From Cytobacillus oceanisediminis (lineage in GTDB: Bacteria; Bacillota; Bacilli; Bacillales; Cytobacillaceae), in the NCBI RefSeq assembly GCF_004366035.1, contig NZ_SOEE01000001.1:434001-498000 (forward strand): a stretch of DNA of 64,000 bases. Reading direction: 5' to 3'. The notes beneath the pieces are model-generated. The model made no database searches. It was not told the DNA's origin and saw only the letters and a program-made list of their open reading frames with translations. How positions within the stretch are numbered: the stretch's first letter is position 1; each line of letters opens with the position of its first letter. Of the stretch, positions 40,643-49,417 are shown piece by piece. The translations under genes were made by a program, and so were the position numbers.

Positions 40643-41284
40643 CTAGTACGTTTTTTTAAAAGTATCCTCTTTAACCCTGCCTATTAGCAGGTTGTTATAT
40701 TGAAGGATTTCTGATTTGCTGTCCCCTTTAATAATCCATGATTCCCCTTCAATTGTCCCTCTGCCATTGAATACTGCACTAAGCGAGAAGACGCTTATTG
40801 CATTTCCCTGGACCATAGGGTGGTATTTCAATGTTCCTTTCTTTCTGCAGTTCCAAATTTGGTCACTGTATACGTTCCAATAAGGCTGAATTGTACACTC
40901 TTCCATCTTTTTGCCGTTTAGCTGGCCATTAACCAAAAACAGCTTGGAATCAGCCAAATGAAAGATGACATTCTCTGCGGGAGAAATGAACGAAAGATGT
41001 TCACGGGATGAATACTCATGTCTGTGCTGCAATAAGAGCTTAATCATTCTGGGCTCGTCCACATGGTTAGTGATATAGCTTTTAAAATATGAAATTTTCG
41101 AGTGTATTTTTTCTGTCTTAATTTGGACAGAAATTTTCTCATCAGGAAATACCTCTTTACTTCCGTTCTCCATCCAGAAAGTTTTCCCGTCTATCCATAA
41201 ACCCGGAATCATCTTCAATTTCCCAATCGGCGCTTTCTCCATTTCTTCATAAAAATCAGATTGAATCCAATTTAATGTATTCAT
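40643..41284 (-). CDS. Conserved hypothetical protein
   Basis: The frame gives 213 residues from ATG 41284, seven nt after AAGGTG (the ATG at 41290 is too close). It is a soluble, mixed alpha/beta protein with many Lys and Ile, including KMIPGLWIDGKTFWMENGSK and an aromatic CTIQPYWNVYSDQIWNCRK. I recognise no family. It lies between rpmG and a dispersed repeat next to yqgM. Confidence 0.6.
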   Translation of the reverse strand: MNTLNWIQSDFYEEMEKAPIGKLKMIPGLWIDGKTFWMENGSKEVFPDEKISVQIKTEKIHSKISYFKSYITNHVDEPRMIKLLLQHRHEYSSREHLSFISPAENVIFHLADSKLFLVNGQLNGKKMEECTIQPYWNVYSDQIWNCRKKGTLKYHPMVQGNAISVFSLSAVFNGRGTIEGESWIIKGDSKSEILQYNNLLIGRVKEDTFKKTY

Positions 41285-41351
41285 CTTCATGCACCTTTTT
41301 CTTTATATTTTTTAAGAATTTTAATAAAAGGTTTGTACTTATATTTTACCC

Positions 41352-41474
41352 GTTGATTTCAGCACGGGTCACTTGGTTTCCGCGGGGAGGAACGAGAGCC
41401 TCCTCGGCTCTGTCTGCAGGGTCTCCGCTCCATATCCTCCCCTAAGACATTGATTACTCTTCCCGGAAATCAAC
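41352..41474. repeat. Dispersed intergenic repeat with GTTGATTTC/GAAATCAAC ends
   Basis: A 123-nt element begins with GTTGATTTC and ends with GAAATCAAC as terminal inverted repeats. Inside it is GC-rich, with TTTCCGCGGGGAGGAAC and GCCTCCTCGGC. Very similar intergenic elements recur in many Bacillaceae genomes, from memory. It contains no gene and may be a REP-type or miniature mobile element. One copy is seen here, so repetition is not shown in this window. Confidence 0.6.
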
Positions 41475-41574
41475 AGCGCTCGAAGAAAATGCTAATGCAT
41501 TTTCTAGGATCAAGGCCCTCAGCTGCAATCAACTCAATGCTTAGTGGTTTAAAACTGCTAATACTGCAAAAGCT

Positions 41575-42810
41575 TTAAACAAGGTCTTCAAGCTTCTGGC
41601 TAATTAGGGTTTCTTGGAATACTCTTTTGGTTTCCTCCGCAATGCGTCCCCAGCTGAATAGGCTTTCTGCGACCCTTTGACCTTGTCTGCCAATTGTAAG
41701 GGCTGCTTTGGGATCTTCAAGGAGAGCGGATGCCTGCTCTGCGAAACTGCCAGGATCTCCAGGGGTCATGAACAAGCCGGAAAATCCATGTTTTACTATC
41801 CCCTTTAGCCCGCCCGTGTTCGATACTATCGCCGGTTTTCCGGCAATCATTGCTTCAAGGGCAACAATGCCAAATGGCTCATAATGACTTGGAAAAACAG
41901 CGAACTCACACTTCATAAAGAGAGCTACTCTCTGCATATCATTAATAAATCCTGGAAAATGAATTACATCGTCAACATTCAGTTCTTTCGCTCTTTTTCT
42001 GTGCGCTTCAAGCATAGGTCCTTTGCCGGCTATAATCAAATAAGTATCCGGGTGCTTTTCTTTAATAATAGGCGCTGCCTCAATTAAGGTATCAAACCCT
42101 TTTTCCCTGACCATCCTCCCAATCGAAAATATCAGCCTTCCTCCTGGTTTCACCTGCAGCCCCTCCAATAAAGAGTCAGGGTCATCAAGAAGGGTTTCTT
42201 TGCTGATTCCGTTTGCGATAACAGACATTTTTTCGCTTTCGACAGCAAATTGCTGAAGTACTTCTTCCTTCATATAGTCACTGCAGACAATAACCTGATC
42301 TGACCCTAGTATCAGCTGTTCTTCTTTTCTATGGATAAACTTCTGCAATTCTGTGTAAATCCCATTATTTCTTCCATATTCGGTTGCATGTATAGTCGTG
42401 ATTAGAGGACACTGTAAACTCTCCTTTAGTGACAGGCCGCATGCACCTACAAGCCAGTCATGTGCGTGGATGAGCTCGAAGTGGTGGAAGGATGATAGTT
42501 CATTGGCCTTTTGCTCCATCGCCAAATTCAATCCTAATATCCAATGCAAAAAGTTAGGATCTTTTTCATTAAGCGGCTTAACCCGGTGTATATAGATACC
42601 ATCTTTAAGTTCAGAACTGGAAAGATTCCCCGGATTAGCCGTCAGAATATGGACCTCATAATCCTGTTTCAAGCCTCCTGCGAGTCCATGTACATGTCTT
42701 GATAGGCCTCCTACAACATGTGGAGGATATTCCCACGTAAGGAGGAGGATCTTAGGTAAACCTTTATGGCAGTTACTTTTATTTCGCTCAGCAGTTGCCG
42801 TATCCATCAT
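41575..42810 (-). CDS. yqgM: Glycosyltransferase family 4 (YqgM)
   Basis: The 411-residue protein has the GT-B fold of GT4. The N-domain shows ILLLTWEYPPHVVGGLSRHV, a glycogen-synthase-like start, with HAHDWLVG. The C-domain holds IFSIGRMVREKGFDTLIEAA and the donor-site ExxxxxE in EPFGIVALEAMIAGKPAIVS. It overlaps the DUF4912 gene by 4 nt. The substrate is unknown; a storage or surface polysaccharide is likely. Confidence 0.9.
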   Translation of the reverse strand: MMDTATAERNKSNCHKGLPKILLLTWEYPPHVVGGLSRHVHGLAGGLKQDYEVHILTANPGNLSSSELKDGIYIHRVKPLNEKDPNFLHWILGLNLAMEQKANELSSFHHFELIHAHDWLVGACGLSLKESLQCPLITTIHATEYGRNNGIYTELQKFIHRKEEQLILGSDQVIVCSDYMKEEVLQQFAVESEKMSVIANGISKETLLDDPDSLLEGLQVKPGGRLIFSIGRMVREKGFDTLIEAAPIIKEKHPDTYLIIAGKGPMLEAHRKRAKELNVDDVIHFPGFINDMQRVALFMKCEFAVFPSHYEPFGIVALEAMIAGKPAIVSNTGGLKGIVKHGFSGLFMTPGDPGSFAEQASALLEDPKAALTIGRQGQRVAESLFSWGRIAEETKRVFQETLISQKLEDLV

Positions 42811-43445
42811 TCTTTACCTTCTCCTTCACTCATTGATTCATAATAAGTGTATGTACTCACATTCACAGTCCATTCAGCAGGCTGCCTCTCAGCTTCGCCA
42901 TTTCCGGATGATTGATAAAGCATTTCCTCAGAAGTATGAATTGCTTCTGAGCGAAGAAATGGGAAGAAATGAGTTTCTGTCAATTTTATGCCCAGCTCTA
43001 CACAATACACCTTGCCAGGTTTGAGCCCTTTGAAGATCCATTCTGATTGATGGGACAGGATTACTTCATGATCAGAGACCGCATTGGCGCCATCAAAATT
43101 AATCCCGCTAACATCATAGATTCTTAAAGATTTTCTCATGGAAGTGACAGGCTCGTGCAAATAAAGTGAAGCCATTTTCTCCTTATGATTAGATAATTTC
43201 CATAGTACTTTTACCTTATCAGATGTTAATCGTGATAATATCAATTGATCTTTCGGCTGTTTGGGAACGGCATTTTCTTCAGCTGTCAAATTATTCTCGG
43301 CAGACTCCTCGCTGTCGCGTTTTGCTTTATTTTGGATAAGTTTGGTCCATTGGTATTGCACTTTTCCTACTGTTGTCTCAAGCTCACTGGCAATTTTGCG
43401 AAATGAAAGCCCCCTGCGGCGAAGCTTAATAATTTCATCGATCAT
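42807..43445 (-). CDS. DUF4912 protein with N-terminal helix-turn-helix
   Basis: The 212-residue protein starts at ATG 43445 (GTG at 43454 lies in the AGAGGTG site). Residues 1-40 form a helix-turn-helix (IIKLRRRGLSFRKIASELET). The rest is DUF4912: LTSDKVKVLWKLSNHKEKMA, SLRIYDVSGINFDG and LKPGKVYCVELGI, a fibronectin-like beta sandwich. DUF4912 genes often sit beside GT4 and branching-enzyme genes, as here, so a carbohydrate-related regulatory role is likely. Confidence 0.82.
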   Translation of the reverse strand: MIDEIIKLRRRGLSFRKIASELETTVGKVQYQWTKLIQNKAKRDSEESAENNLTAEENAVPKQPKDQLILSRLTSDKVKVLWKLSNHKEKMASLYLHEPVTSMRKSLRIYDVSGINFDGANAVSDHEVILSHQSEWIFKGLKPGKVYCVELGIKLTETHFFPFLRSEAIHTSEEMLYQSSGNGEAERQPAEWTVNVSTYTYYESMSEGEGKE

Positions 43446-43771
43446 ACCCGGCACCTCTTGGATTTAGTTTCATAAGCCAATAAAAAAGGGATATATATGA
43501 CAAAAAGCAAAATTTTATGACTATTTATATAACTCAATGTTATCACTGATATGGATAGCCTACAATGAACGGAAATTGTCGCTTCTTGCGAATGCACATG
43601 CCTGCTTGAATATAAATCAGAAAAAATTTTTTCAAAGTTTGCCGGGAAGCTTTTTCGACAGAGCTCCAGCGACAAATATCTTTAATTTTCACCTGTTTAT
43701 GGATTACATATCGAAATTTGTCAATTTTGATGGTAAAATATTTCTGTTCAATGAATATGAGGTGACTTTTT
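43446..43771. other. Divergent intergenic region
   Basis: About 326 nt of AT-rich DNA separate the minus-strand DUF4912 gene from a plus-strand membrane-protein gene. It must hold both promoters, but no near-consensus pair is obvious. Small open frames here lack ribosome sites. Nothing else is recognised. Confidence 0.5.
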
Positions 43772-44164
43772 TTGGAATCAATCATCCTGGCATTATTGAT
43801 CTTTTCTATAGGGCTATTTATTCTTTCAGTGTTCTTGAAAGATCCTTATAAAGAGCTGCGAGAAGAAATGGACCAAATGTCCATGCAGCAGATTCAGGAA
43901 ATGTATCAGATTAAAAAGAAATTAAAAGTATTGGAAGAAGAACTGCTGGTGGCTGAAGAACCCTTTATTCAGCACGTTCCTGCAGACTCTTCTGCTCATT
44001 CCTTAGTGAAAAGGGAAGTTCACGAAATTATAAAAAATCAGGTGATGCTGCTTACCAGACAAGGATTGTCAGTAGATCAAATTGCCAGACAATCATCACT
44101 CTCTCCTGATGAAGTAAGGACTATTCAAACAGAAATGAAATTTAGAGGTCATGGCCATGAATAA
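43772..44164 (+). CDS. Membrane-anchored protein with C-terminal helix-turn-helix
   Basis: The 130-residue protein starts with TTG at 43772 after GAGGTGAC. A single transmembrane segment (ILALLIFSIGLFILSVFL) is followed by a coiled coil (about 30-60) and a sigma-region-4-like HTH (LLTRQGLSVDQIARQSSLSPDEV). The arrangement suggests a membrane-tethered DNA-binding or structural protein. It overlaps the next gene by 8-14 nt. Confidence 0.7.
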   Translation: MESIILALLIFSIGLFILSVFLKDPYKELREEMDQMSMQQIQEMYQIKKKLKVLEEELLVAEEPFIQHVPADSSAHSLVKREVHEIIKNQVMLLTRQGLSVDQIARQSSLSPDEVRTIQTEMKFRGHGHE

Positions 44165-44642
44165 AAGAAATACCCGGGCATTTGCATTTGGCATCCTTAC
44201 GGCTGTCATAGCCTTCGGTACACCCTATTTTTTCATAAAACCGAAGCAGTCTGAATATAGAAAAATTGATGATAACAGCGCGAAAGAGTTTCTTCAGGCA
44301 AACGGCTATACTGTTATGACAGACGAAGAATATACTCTATTGCAGCAGACTAAAGCCGAGGATCCGGCAAATAAGAATACGGAAGAAAAAGAAGAACCTG
44401 CTGAAAAAAATGCGAAGCCCGAAGAAGGTTCACAGGAATTCTATCAGCTTACAATTGAGAGCGGCATGACACCTGGGGAAATCGCAGCACAGCTTGAAAA
44501 GGCAAATGTAATCGATCAGGCAGCAGATTTCGGCATTTACCTTGAAGAATACGGATACAGCAAAAAAATACAACAGGGCACATTTGAACTGACCACTGAT
44601 ATGAGCTATAAAGAAATCGCAAAAATCATAACAAAAAGCTAA
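44157..44642 (+). CDS. MltG/YceG-like small membrane protein
   Basis: The 161-residue protein has an N-terminal membrane segment (FAFGILTAVIAFGTPYFFI), a Glu/Lys/Pro-rich linker, and a C-terminal domain like the LysM-like N-domain of MltG (LTIESGMTPGEIAAQLEKAN, ending FELTTDMSYKEIAKII). It lacks the MltG catalytic region, so it is not itself a lytic transglycosylase. I prefer ATG at 44157 (AGAGGTC upstream). It is followed by a terminator. Confidence 0.75.
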   Translation: MNKRNTRAFAFGILTAVIAFGTPYFFIKPKQSEYRKIDDNSAKEFLQANGYTVMTDEEYTLLQQTKAEDPANKNTEEKEEPAEKNAKPEEGSQEFYQLTIESGMTPGEIAAQLEKANVIDQAADFGIYLEEYGYSKKIQQGTFELTTDMSYKEIAKIITKS

Positions 44643-44669
44643 AAGGAGCTGAATCCTTTTAGCTTTTTT
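44634..44669. terminator. Bidirectional terminator
   Basis: AAAAAGCTAAAAGGA pairs with TCCTTTTAGCTTTTT, ending the plus-strand pair and facing phoU. Confidence 0.88.
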
Positions 44670-44670
44670 A

Positions 44671-44700
44671 CTGTCTAGCTCCAGCGCGGCAAGGCGCTTC
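44671..44700 (+). repeat. Truncated dispersed repeat (TGTCTAGCTCCAGCGC type)
   Basis: TGTCTAGCTCCAGCGC followed by GCAAGGCGCTTCTGC can form a GCGC-based hairpin. This 5' end is common to an intergenic repeat that I remember from many Bacillaceae genomes; here only the end is present. Confidence 0.45.
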
Positions 44701-44711
44701 TGCTTTCTTGT

Positions 44712-45374
44712 TTAATTATTCAAATCATACTGACGCCCTTTAACCAGGTAAAAAATATGTTCTGAGATATTGGTAACATGATCAGCTGCTCTTTCTAAAT
44801 ATCGGCAAACAAAAGACAGCTGAGTGATCTGAGGAAGATATTCCGGTTTCTGCAGGTTGATCTGCAGCAGCTCTTTAATTGTTTCACCATATAGGTCGTC
44901 TACCTGATCATCCATATCAGCAACTTTTTTTGCCTTTGCAATATCTTCATCAGTGAAAGCCTCCAGGGATAGACGCAGCATTTCTGTAGAAATTTCGTAC
45001 ATTTCTTTTATATGTTCAATCGGCTTAATAAGAGGCTCTGATCCAATCCGTATGGTAGACTTTGCAATATTCACTCCAAAGTCAGCAATCCGTTCAATGT
45101 CTGTTGCGATTTTTATAGCGACAATGATGCGGCGAAGGTCAATGGCCACAGGCTGCTGTTTGGCAATTAGCAGAATGGCTAAATCATTTATTTCCTCATA
45201 TAAAATATCAGCCTGATTATCGTCATCAATGATCTCTAGTGCCAATTCTATATTTTGTGTTTCAAGCGCTTCAACCGATCTATGCAGGGCCTCTACTGCA
45301 AAATTGCCAATTTCAATCAGTTTCTTTTGAAGCTCCTGCAGATCATAATCAAACCTTTCACGTACTGCCATCAT
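44712..45374 (-). CDS. phoU: Phosphate-specific transport accessory protein PhoU
   Basis: The 220-residue protein is two PhoU helical repeats. It starts with FDYDLQELQKKLIEIGNFAV and has the metal-binding segments ATDIERIADFGVNIA and YLERAADHVTNISEHIFYL. PhoU links the Pst transporter with Pho signalling and limits phosphate uptake. It is the last gene of the pst operon. B. subtilis lacks phoU in its pst operon, so this differs. Confidence 0.95.
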   Translation of the reverse strand: MMAVRERFDYDLQELQKKLIEIGNFAVEALHRSVEALETQNIELALEIIDDDNQADILYEEINDLAILLIAKQQPVAIDLRRIIVAIKIATDIERIADFGVNIAKSTIRIGSEPLIKPIEHIKEMYEISTEMLRLSLEAFTDEDIAKAKKVADMDDQVDDLYGETIKELLQINLQKPEYLPQITQLSFVCRYLERAADHVTNISEHIFYLVKGRQYDLNN

Positions 45375-45436
45375 GGTAATCCCCCTTCATCCATTCAAGA
45401 ATGATTCTATTCTTTCATAAAACCTGCACACAATAA

Positions 45437-46264
45437 TTAACCGAATCTTCCTGTGATATAATCTTCAGTCCGCTTATCTGAAGGAGTGGAGAAAATCTTA
45501 TCAGTTTCGGCAAACTCGATTACTTCACCATTTAAAAAGAAAGCTGTTTTATCAGAAATACGGGCTGCCTGCTGCATATTATGCGTAACGATGATGATGC
45601 TGAATTCTTCCTTAAGCTCCTGCACCAGCTCCTCTACCTTTAAAGTGGAAATGGGGTCAAGTGCAGAAGTAGGCTCATCCATTAAAATGACATCCGGTTC
45701 AATTGCAAGACAGCGTGCAATGCAAAGACGCTGCTGCTGCCCGCCTGATAAGCCGTACGCATTCTGGTTAAGGCGATCCTTAACTTCATCCCAGATTGCC
45801 GCTCCCCTTAAGCTTTTTTCAACAATTTCATCCAGGGTTTTTTTATCACGGATTCCGTGTATTTTCGGTCCATATGCCACATTTTCATAAATGGACTTTG
45901 GAAAAGGATTAGGCTTTTGGAAAACCATTCCTACACTTGTTCTTAAATCCTCCACTTTAAATGATTTATCAAGAATATTACGCTCGCGGTATAAAATTTC
46001 ACCGGAAATCTTCACAGAAGGAACCAGCTCGACCATGCGGTTCAGGGTTTTGATATATGTGGACTTTCCACATCCGGATGGTCCGATAATGGCCGTTACT
46101 TCATTTTCATTAATGGCCAGATTTATATTTTTTAACGCATGGCCTTCCCCGTACCAAAGGTTAAGATCTTTTGTATGATAAACAACTTTTTTATTCTCTT
46201 TTGCTTTTTGGACTAGATTAGCTGTTTTAGTATTCAGATTGGCTTTTTCTGTAACTACAGGCAT
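45437..46264 (-). CDS. pstB: Phosphate ABC transporter ATP-binding protein PstB
   Basis: The 275-residue ATPase has Walker [10 protein letters not shown], signature [12 protein letters not shown], Walker [14 protein letters not shown] and the H-loop IVTHNM. It powers high-affinity phosphate import together with PstA/PstC. Residues 1-30 are a non-conserved extension. Only one pstB gene is present, whereas B. subtilis has two. ATG at 46264 follows GGGAGG. Confidence 0.97.
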   Translation of the reverse strand: MPVVTEKANLNTKTANLVQKAKENKKVVYHTKDLNLWYGEGHALKNINLAINENEVTAIIGPSGCGKSTYIKTLNRMVELVPSVKISGEILYRERNILDKSFKVEDLRTSVGMVFQKPNPFPKSIYENVAYGPKIHGIRDKKTLDEIVEKSLRGAAIWDEVKDRLNQNAYGLSGGQQQRLCIARCLAIEPDVILMDEPTSALDPISTLKVEELVQELKEEFSIIIVTHNMQQAARISDKTAFFLNGEVIEFAETDKIFSTPSDKRTEDYITGRFG

Positions 46265-46282
46265 TTTATTAAACCTCCCAGA

Positions 46283-47167
46283 CTAATATCTTTTTTGGAA
46301 TTTATTGCGGATTAAAATAGCGATTGAATTCATCGCAAACAATACAATCAATAATATAACGATCGTTGCTGCTGCCAGGTTGGCATATTCTGCTACAAGA
46401 GCAGAGTCAATTGTCCAATAATAAATCTGAACCGGCAAAATCGTAAATTTATCAAAAATTCCATCAGGAACGGGAATTAACAATGCCGGAATACCGATAA
46501 CAACCAATGGCGCTGTTTCCCCGATTGCCCGGGACAGTGCAAGAATAACACCCGTAAGAATTCCCGGCAGAGCTGCGGGAAGGACCACATTTTTAATAGT
46601 TTGCCACTTTGTCGCGCCCATACCGTAAGAGGCTTCTCTTAAGAATTGAGGAACTGCACGAATGGCTTCCTGGCTTGCAACTACTACAACAGGAAGAACC
46701 AGCAGTGCCATCGTAAGACCTCCTGCCAGAACTACAGAACCCAAATCCATTGCTCTTGCAAAAACAGTTAAACCAAGGATTCCAAATACAACTGACGGAA
46801 CGCCTGCCAGGTTGGAGATATTCGTTTTAATAAATGAAGAAATGCGTCCCTTAGCTGCATATTCTTCAAGATAAATTGCTGTGCCTACTCCTAAAATCAT
46901 CGTGACAGGTGCAACAACAAGCATCAGCCATAGTGTTCCTGTTATTGCTCCCCAGATACCGGCTCTTTCAGGATCCGTCGATAAACGATTCATCAGAAAA
47001 TCCATGTTGATCCAGCCTAAACCATCAGCAAGAACCCGATAGATCAAAACAATTAATACGATAAGGCCAAATAAAGTGGCCATAAAGAAGAGTGTTTTAG
47101 CAAGGTTATTGGCTAGCAGGCGGCTGCCCATCTTTTTATGCACTTGTTCTGAATCCACATATTTCAT
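46283..47167 (-). CDS. pstA: Phosphate ABC transporter permease PstA
   Basis: The 294-residue protein has six hydrophobic segments. The permease coupling loop EAIRAVPQFLREASYGMGAT, with KWQTIKNVVLPAALPGI, matches PstA. It forms the membrane channel with PstC. It lies 1 nt after pstC and 18 nt before pstB in the operon. ATG at 47167 follows AGGAA. Confidence 0.96.
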   Translation of the reverse strand: MKYVDSEQVHKKMGSRLLANNLAKTLFFMATLFGLIVLIVLIYRVLADGLGWINMDFLMNRLSTDPERAGIWGAITGTLWLMLVVAPVTMILGVGTAIYLEEYAAKGRISSFIKTNISNLAGVPSVVFGILGLTVFARAMDLGSVVLAGGLTMALLVLPVVVVASQEAIRAVPQFLREASYGMGATKWQTIKNVVLPAALPGILTGVILALSRAIGETAPLVVIGIPALLIPVPDGIFDKFTILPVQIYYWTIDSALVAEYANLAAATIVILLIVLFAMNSIAILIRNKFQKRY

Positions 47168-47168
47168 A

Positions 47169-48125
47169 TTAATATTCCTCCCTGAACTTGCGAGAGATAT
47201 ACTGAGCGAGCAGGTTCATAATCAGCGTAAACACAAACAAGGTCATAGCAACAGCATAAAGACTATAATATAATGTTGTTCCAGCTGCCGCTTCCCCACC
47301 TGTAACTTCCACGATATAAGCAGTCATGGTCTGCATGGACTGTGTTACGTCAAATGTAAAGTTCTTTGAACTTCCGCTTGCAATGGTAACGATCATCGTC
47401 TCCCCGATTGCTCTTGATATACCGAGCACAAAAGAAGCAATGATACCTGAAATAGCTGCCGGAACAACTACCTTCCAGGTTACTTCCAGCTTAGTGGCAC
47501 CTAATGCAAGGGCACCTTCCCTCATTGCATTTGGCACAGAACTCATCGCATCTTCTGAAAGTGACGCTACCATCGGAATAATCATAATTCCCATTACAAT
47601 CCCAGGGCTCAAAATATTCGTAGGTTCAAGTCCTGGAATAAAGGATCTCAGTAAAGGTGTTACAAATGTAAAAGCAAAAAATCCATAGACAATAGTAGGG
47701 ATACCTGCCAGGATTTCAAGAAGAGGCTTTAATGCCTTTCTTGTTTTTTCAGATGCGTATTCACTTAAAAATATCGCTGTCATCAGTCCCACCGGAATCG
47801 CAACAAGCATGGCGATTAGTGTGGAAATGATTGTTCCCGTCAGTAAGGGAAGTACACCAAAAACAGCATTTTCTCCTAAAGGCTTTAATTCAGTGCCTGT
47901 AAAGAAATCTATAAAAGGAACGTCTTTAAAAAAGGCGATTGTTTCCGTTATTAAGGTAAGTACAATACCAATAGTAGTGAAAACTGATATTGCGGCTATG
48001 CCGAATAAAATTTTTGGTATTAATTTTTCAGTGTAATTATTAACACTTCGAGATTTTTTCTTTTGTTGAATGATTTCACGTACATTCAGCTTTTTGTTAT
48101 CGTGTTGAACAGCACTTTTTGCCAA
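47169..48125 (-). CDS. pstC: Phosphate ABC transporter permease PstC
   Basis: The 318-residue protein has six hydrophobic segments and the coupling loop EDAMSSVPNAMREGALALGA followed by TKLEVTWKVVVPAAISGI. I chose TTG at 48125, eight nt after AAAGGGG; ATG at 48152 precedes that ribosome site and would add nine residues. It follows pstS across a stable stem-loop. Confidence 0.95.
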   Translation of the reverse strand: MAKSAVQHDNKKLNVREIIQQKKKSRSVNNYTEKLIPKILFGIAAISVFTTIGIVLTLITETIAFFKDVPFIDFFTGTELKPLGENAVFGVLPLLTGTIISTLIAMLVAIPVGLMTAIFLSEYASEKTRKALKPLLEILAGIPTIVYGFFAFTFVTPLLRSFIPGLEPTNILSPGIVMGIMIIPMVASLSEDAMSSVPNAMREGALALGATKLEVTWKVVVPAAISGIIASFVLGISRAIGETMIVTIASGSSKNFTFDVTQSMQTMTAYIVEVTGGEAAAGTTLYYSLYAVAMTLFVFTLIMNLLAQYISRKFREEY

Positions 48126-48207
48126 GTGTAAAACCCCTTTCAGCCTTCTCATCCAAAGAAGTACTCTTTAGCTCATACTACAAAGGAAAAAACAAGTATC
48201 ATCACAA

Positions 48208-48236
48208 GAAGATGAGAAGGCAAACTTCTCATCTTC
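48208..48236 (-). promoter_or_regulatory. Stem-loop between pstS and pstC
   Basis: A perfect 12-bp stem (GAAGATGAGAAG with CTTCTCATCTTC) closes a 5-nt loop, without a directly following T tract. In pst operons such a stem after pstS stabilises the pstS message and lowers downstream expression. Confidence 0.75.
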
Positions 48237-48258
48237 CCATGACAATACTTTCAATCAC

Positions 48259-49218
48259 TTACTTCAATCCGTTCAAAGCATCTAGAGAAGCCTGGATATC
48301 TTCATCGGATAATGGCGCAAATCCAGTTTCTGCTGCAACATCCTGTGCATTTTCCATTGTATAGATAGCATAATCAAGCACTTGAGGCTTTTCTTTAGCC
48401 ATATTTGTATTCAAGTATGTGAATACCGGTCGAGTAAATGGAGCATAATCTCCGTCTTCTTTGATTGTATCTAATGATGGCTCAACAGGTCCGTTGCCAA
48501 AGTCTACTTTTACTGCAGTCAATTTATCTTTGTTGCTGTCATAGTATCCGTAGCCAAAGAAACCGATGGCGTTTTTATCTTTTGAGACAAGATCAACTAA
48601 AGTTGAGTAGTCCTGCTGTAAGTTGATATTTTCAGGAAGGTCCTGTTCTTCTAGGATATTTTCAAACATAAATTCATAAGTGCCATGGTTTTCATTCGGG
48701 CCATAGGTTTGAATTTCTTCATCCGGGAAGTCAGGGCGAACATCTGACCATTTTTTCTTTCCAGCGCTGGCAAGGAAAATATCGATAACTTCTTGCTGAG
48801 TAAGTTCAGCAGCCCAGTCATTTTCCTTATTTATTACAATCGTGATGCCATCCAAAGCAACCTTCATTTCCTGTACATCAATGCCAAGATCTTCAGCTGA
48901 AGCTTTCTCTTCATCTTTGATTTGGCGGGAAGCATCATTAAAATCTGTTCCGTCTTCTGCAAGGAATTTCTTAAAGCCAGCTGATGTTCCGGAACGGCTT
49001 ACTTCAACTGATACATTTTCCTGTTCTCCCATATAATTCTCAGCCATGCGGGCCATGAATGGATAAACTGTACCAGAACCGTCTATAACCACACTGCCTT
49101 CTAACTCTTCACTTTTATCTCCATTTGCACTAGTGCCTTCATCGCCTCCGCATGCTGCAGTGAATGCCATTACAGCTGACAGCATTAGTAATAGGCTCAT
49201 TTTTTTAAGACGTTTCAT
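48259..49218 (-). CDS. pstS: Phosphate-binding lipoprotein PstS
   Basis: The 319-residue protein has a lipoprotein signal (LLLMLSAVMAFTAACGG; lipobox TAAC). The ligand loops VIDGSGTVYPFMARM, SRSGTSAGFKKFL and GPNENHGTYEFMFEN match PstS. It captures phosphate outside the membrane for PstCAB. PhoP-type direct repeats lie upstream. ATG at 49218. Confidence 0.97.
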   Translation of the reverse strand: MKRLKKMSLLLMLSAVMAFTAACGGDEGTSANGDKSEELEGSVVIDGSGTVYPFMARMAENYMGEQENVSVEVSRSGTSAGFKKFLAEDGTDFNDASRQIKDEEKASAEDLGIDVQEMKVALDGITIVINKENDWAAELTQQEVIDIFLASAGKKKWSDVRPDFPDEEIQTYGPNENHGTYEFMFENILEEQDLPENINLQQDYSTLVDLVSKDKNAIGFFGYGYYDSNKDKLTAVKVDFGNGPVEPSLDTIKEDGDYAPFTRPVFTYLNTNMAKEKPQVLDYAIYTMENAQDVAAETGFAPLSDEDIQASLDALNGLK

Positions 49219-49301
49219 TCCTGAATTCCCCCTAAGAAATTTGGTTGTTTTGTCCTACGTGTTTAGAATAAGGGTTGACTATTAACCCGGTTTTAACCGA
49301 A

Positions 49302-49339
49302 TGTAAAGCTTTTGTAAATGTAGGCGATATTTGTGTAAA
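49302..49339 (-). promoter_or_regulatory. PhoP boxes upstream of pstS
   Basis: On the minus strand TTTACA occurs at 49339-49334, 49318-49313 and 49307-49302, with start distances of 21 and 11 nt. An 11-nt spacing of TT(A/T)ACA direct repeats is the B. subtilis PhoP box pattern, so phosphate-starvation control is expected. Confidence 0.75.
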
Positions 49340-49389
49340 TTTGTCGGCAGTTGGGGAATATATTAAGTTCAGTAAAAGAAAGCGGGTAT

Positions 49390-49417
49390 AAAAAAAAGCC
49401 TCCCATCAAGGGAGACT
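49390..49417 (-). terminator. Terminator of pbpA
   Basis: On the minus strand AGTCTCCC pairs with GGGAGGCT around TTGAT, followed by eight Ts. Confidence 0.85.

Noticed and set aside
43543-43851. Open frames on both strands in the divergent region before 43772
   Set aside because: No ribosome sites, low-complexity aromatic-rich products and no family resemblance.
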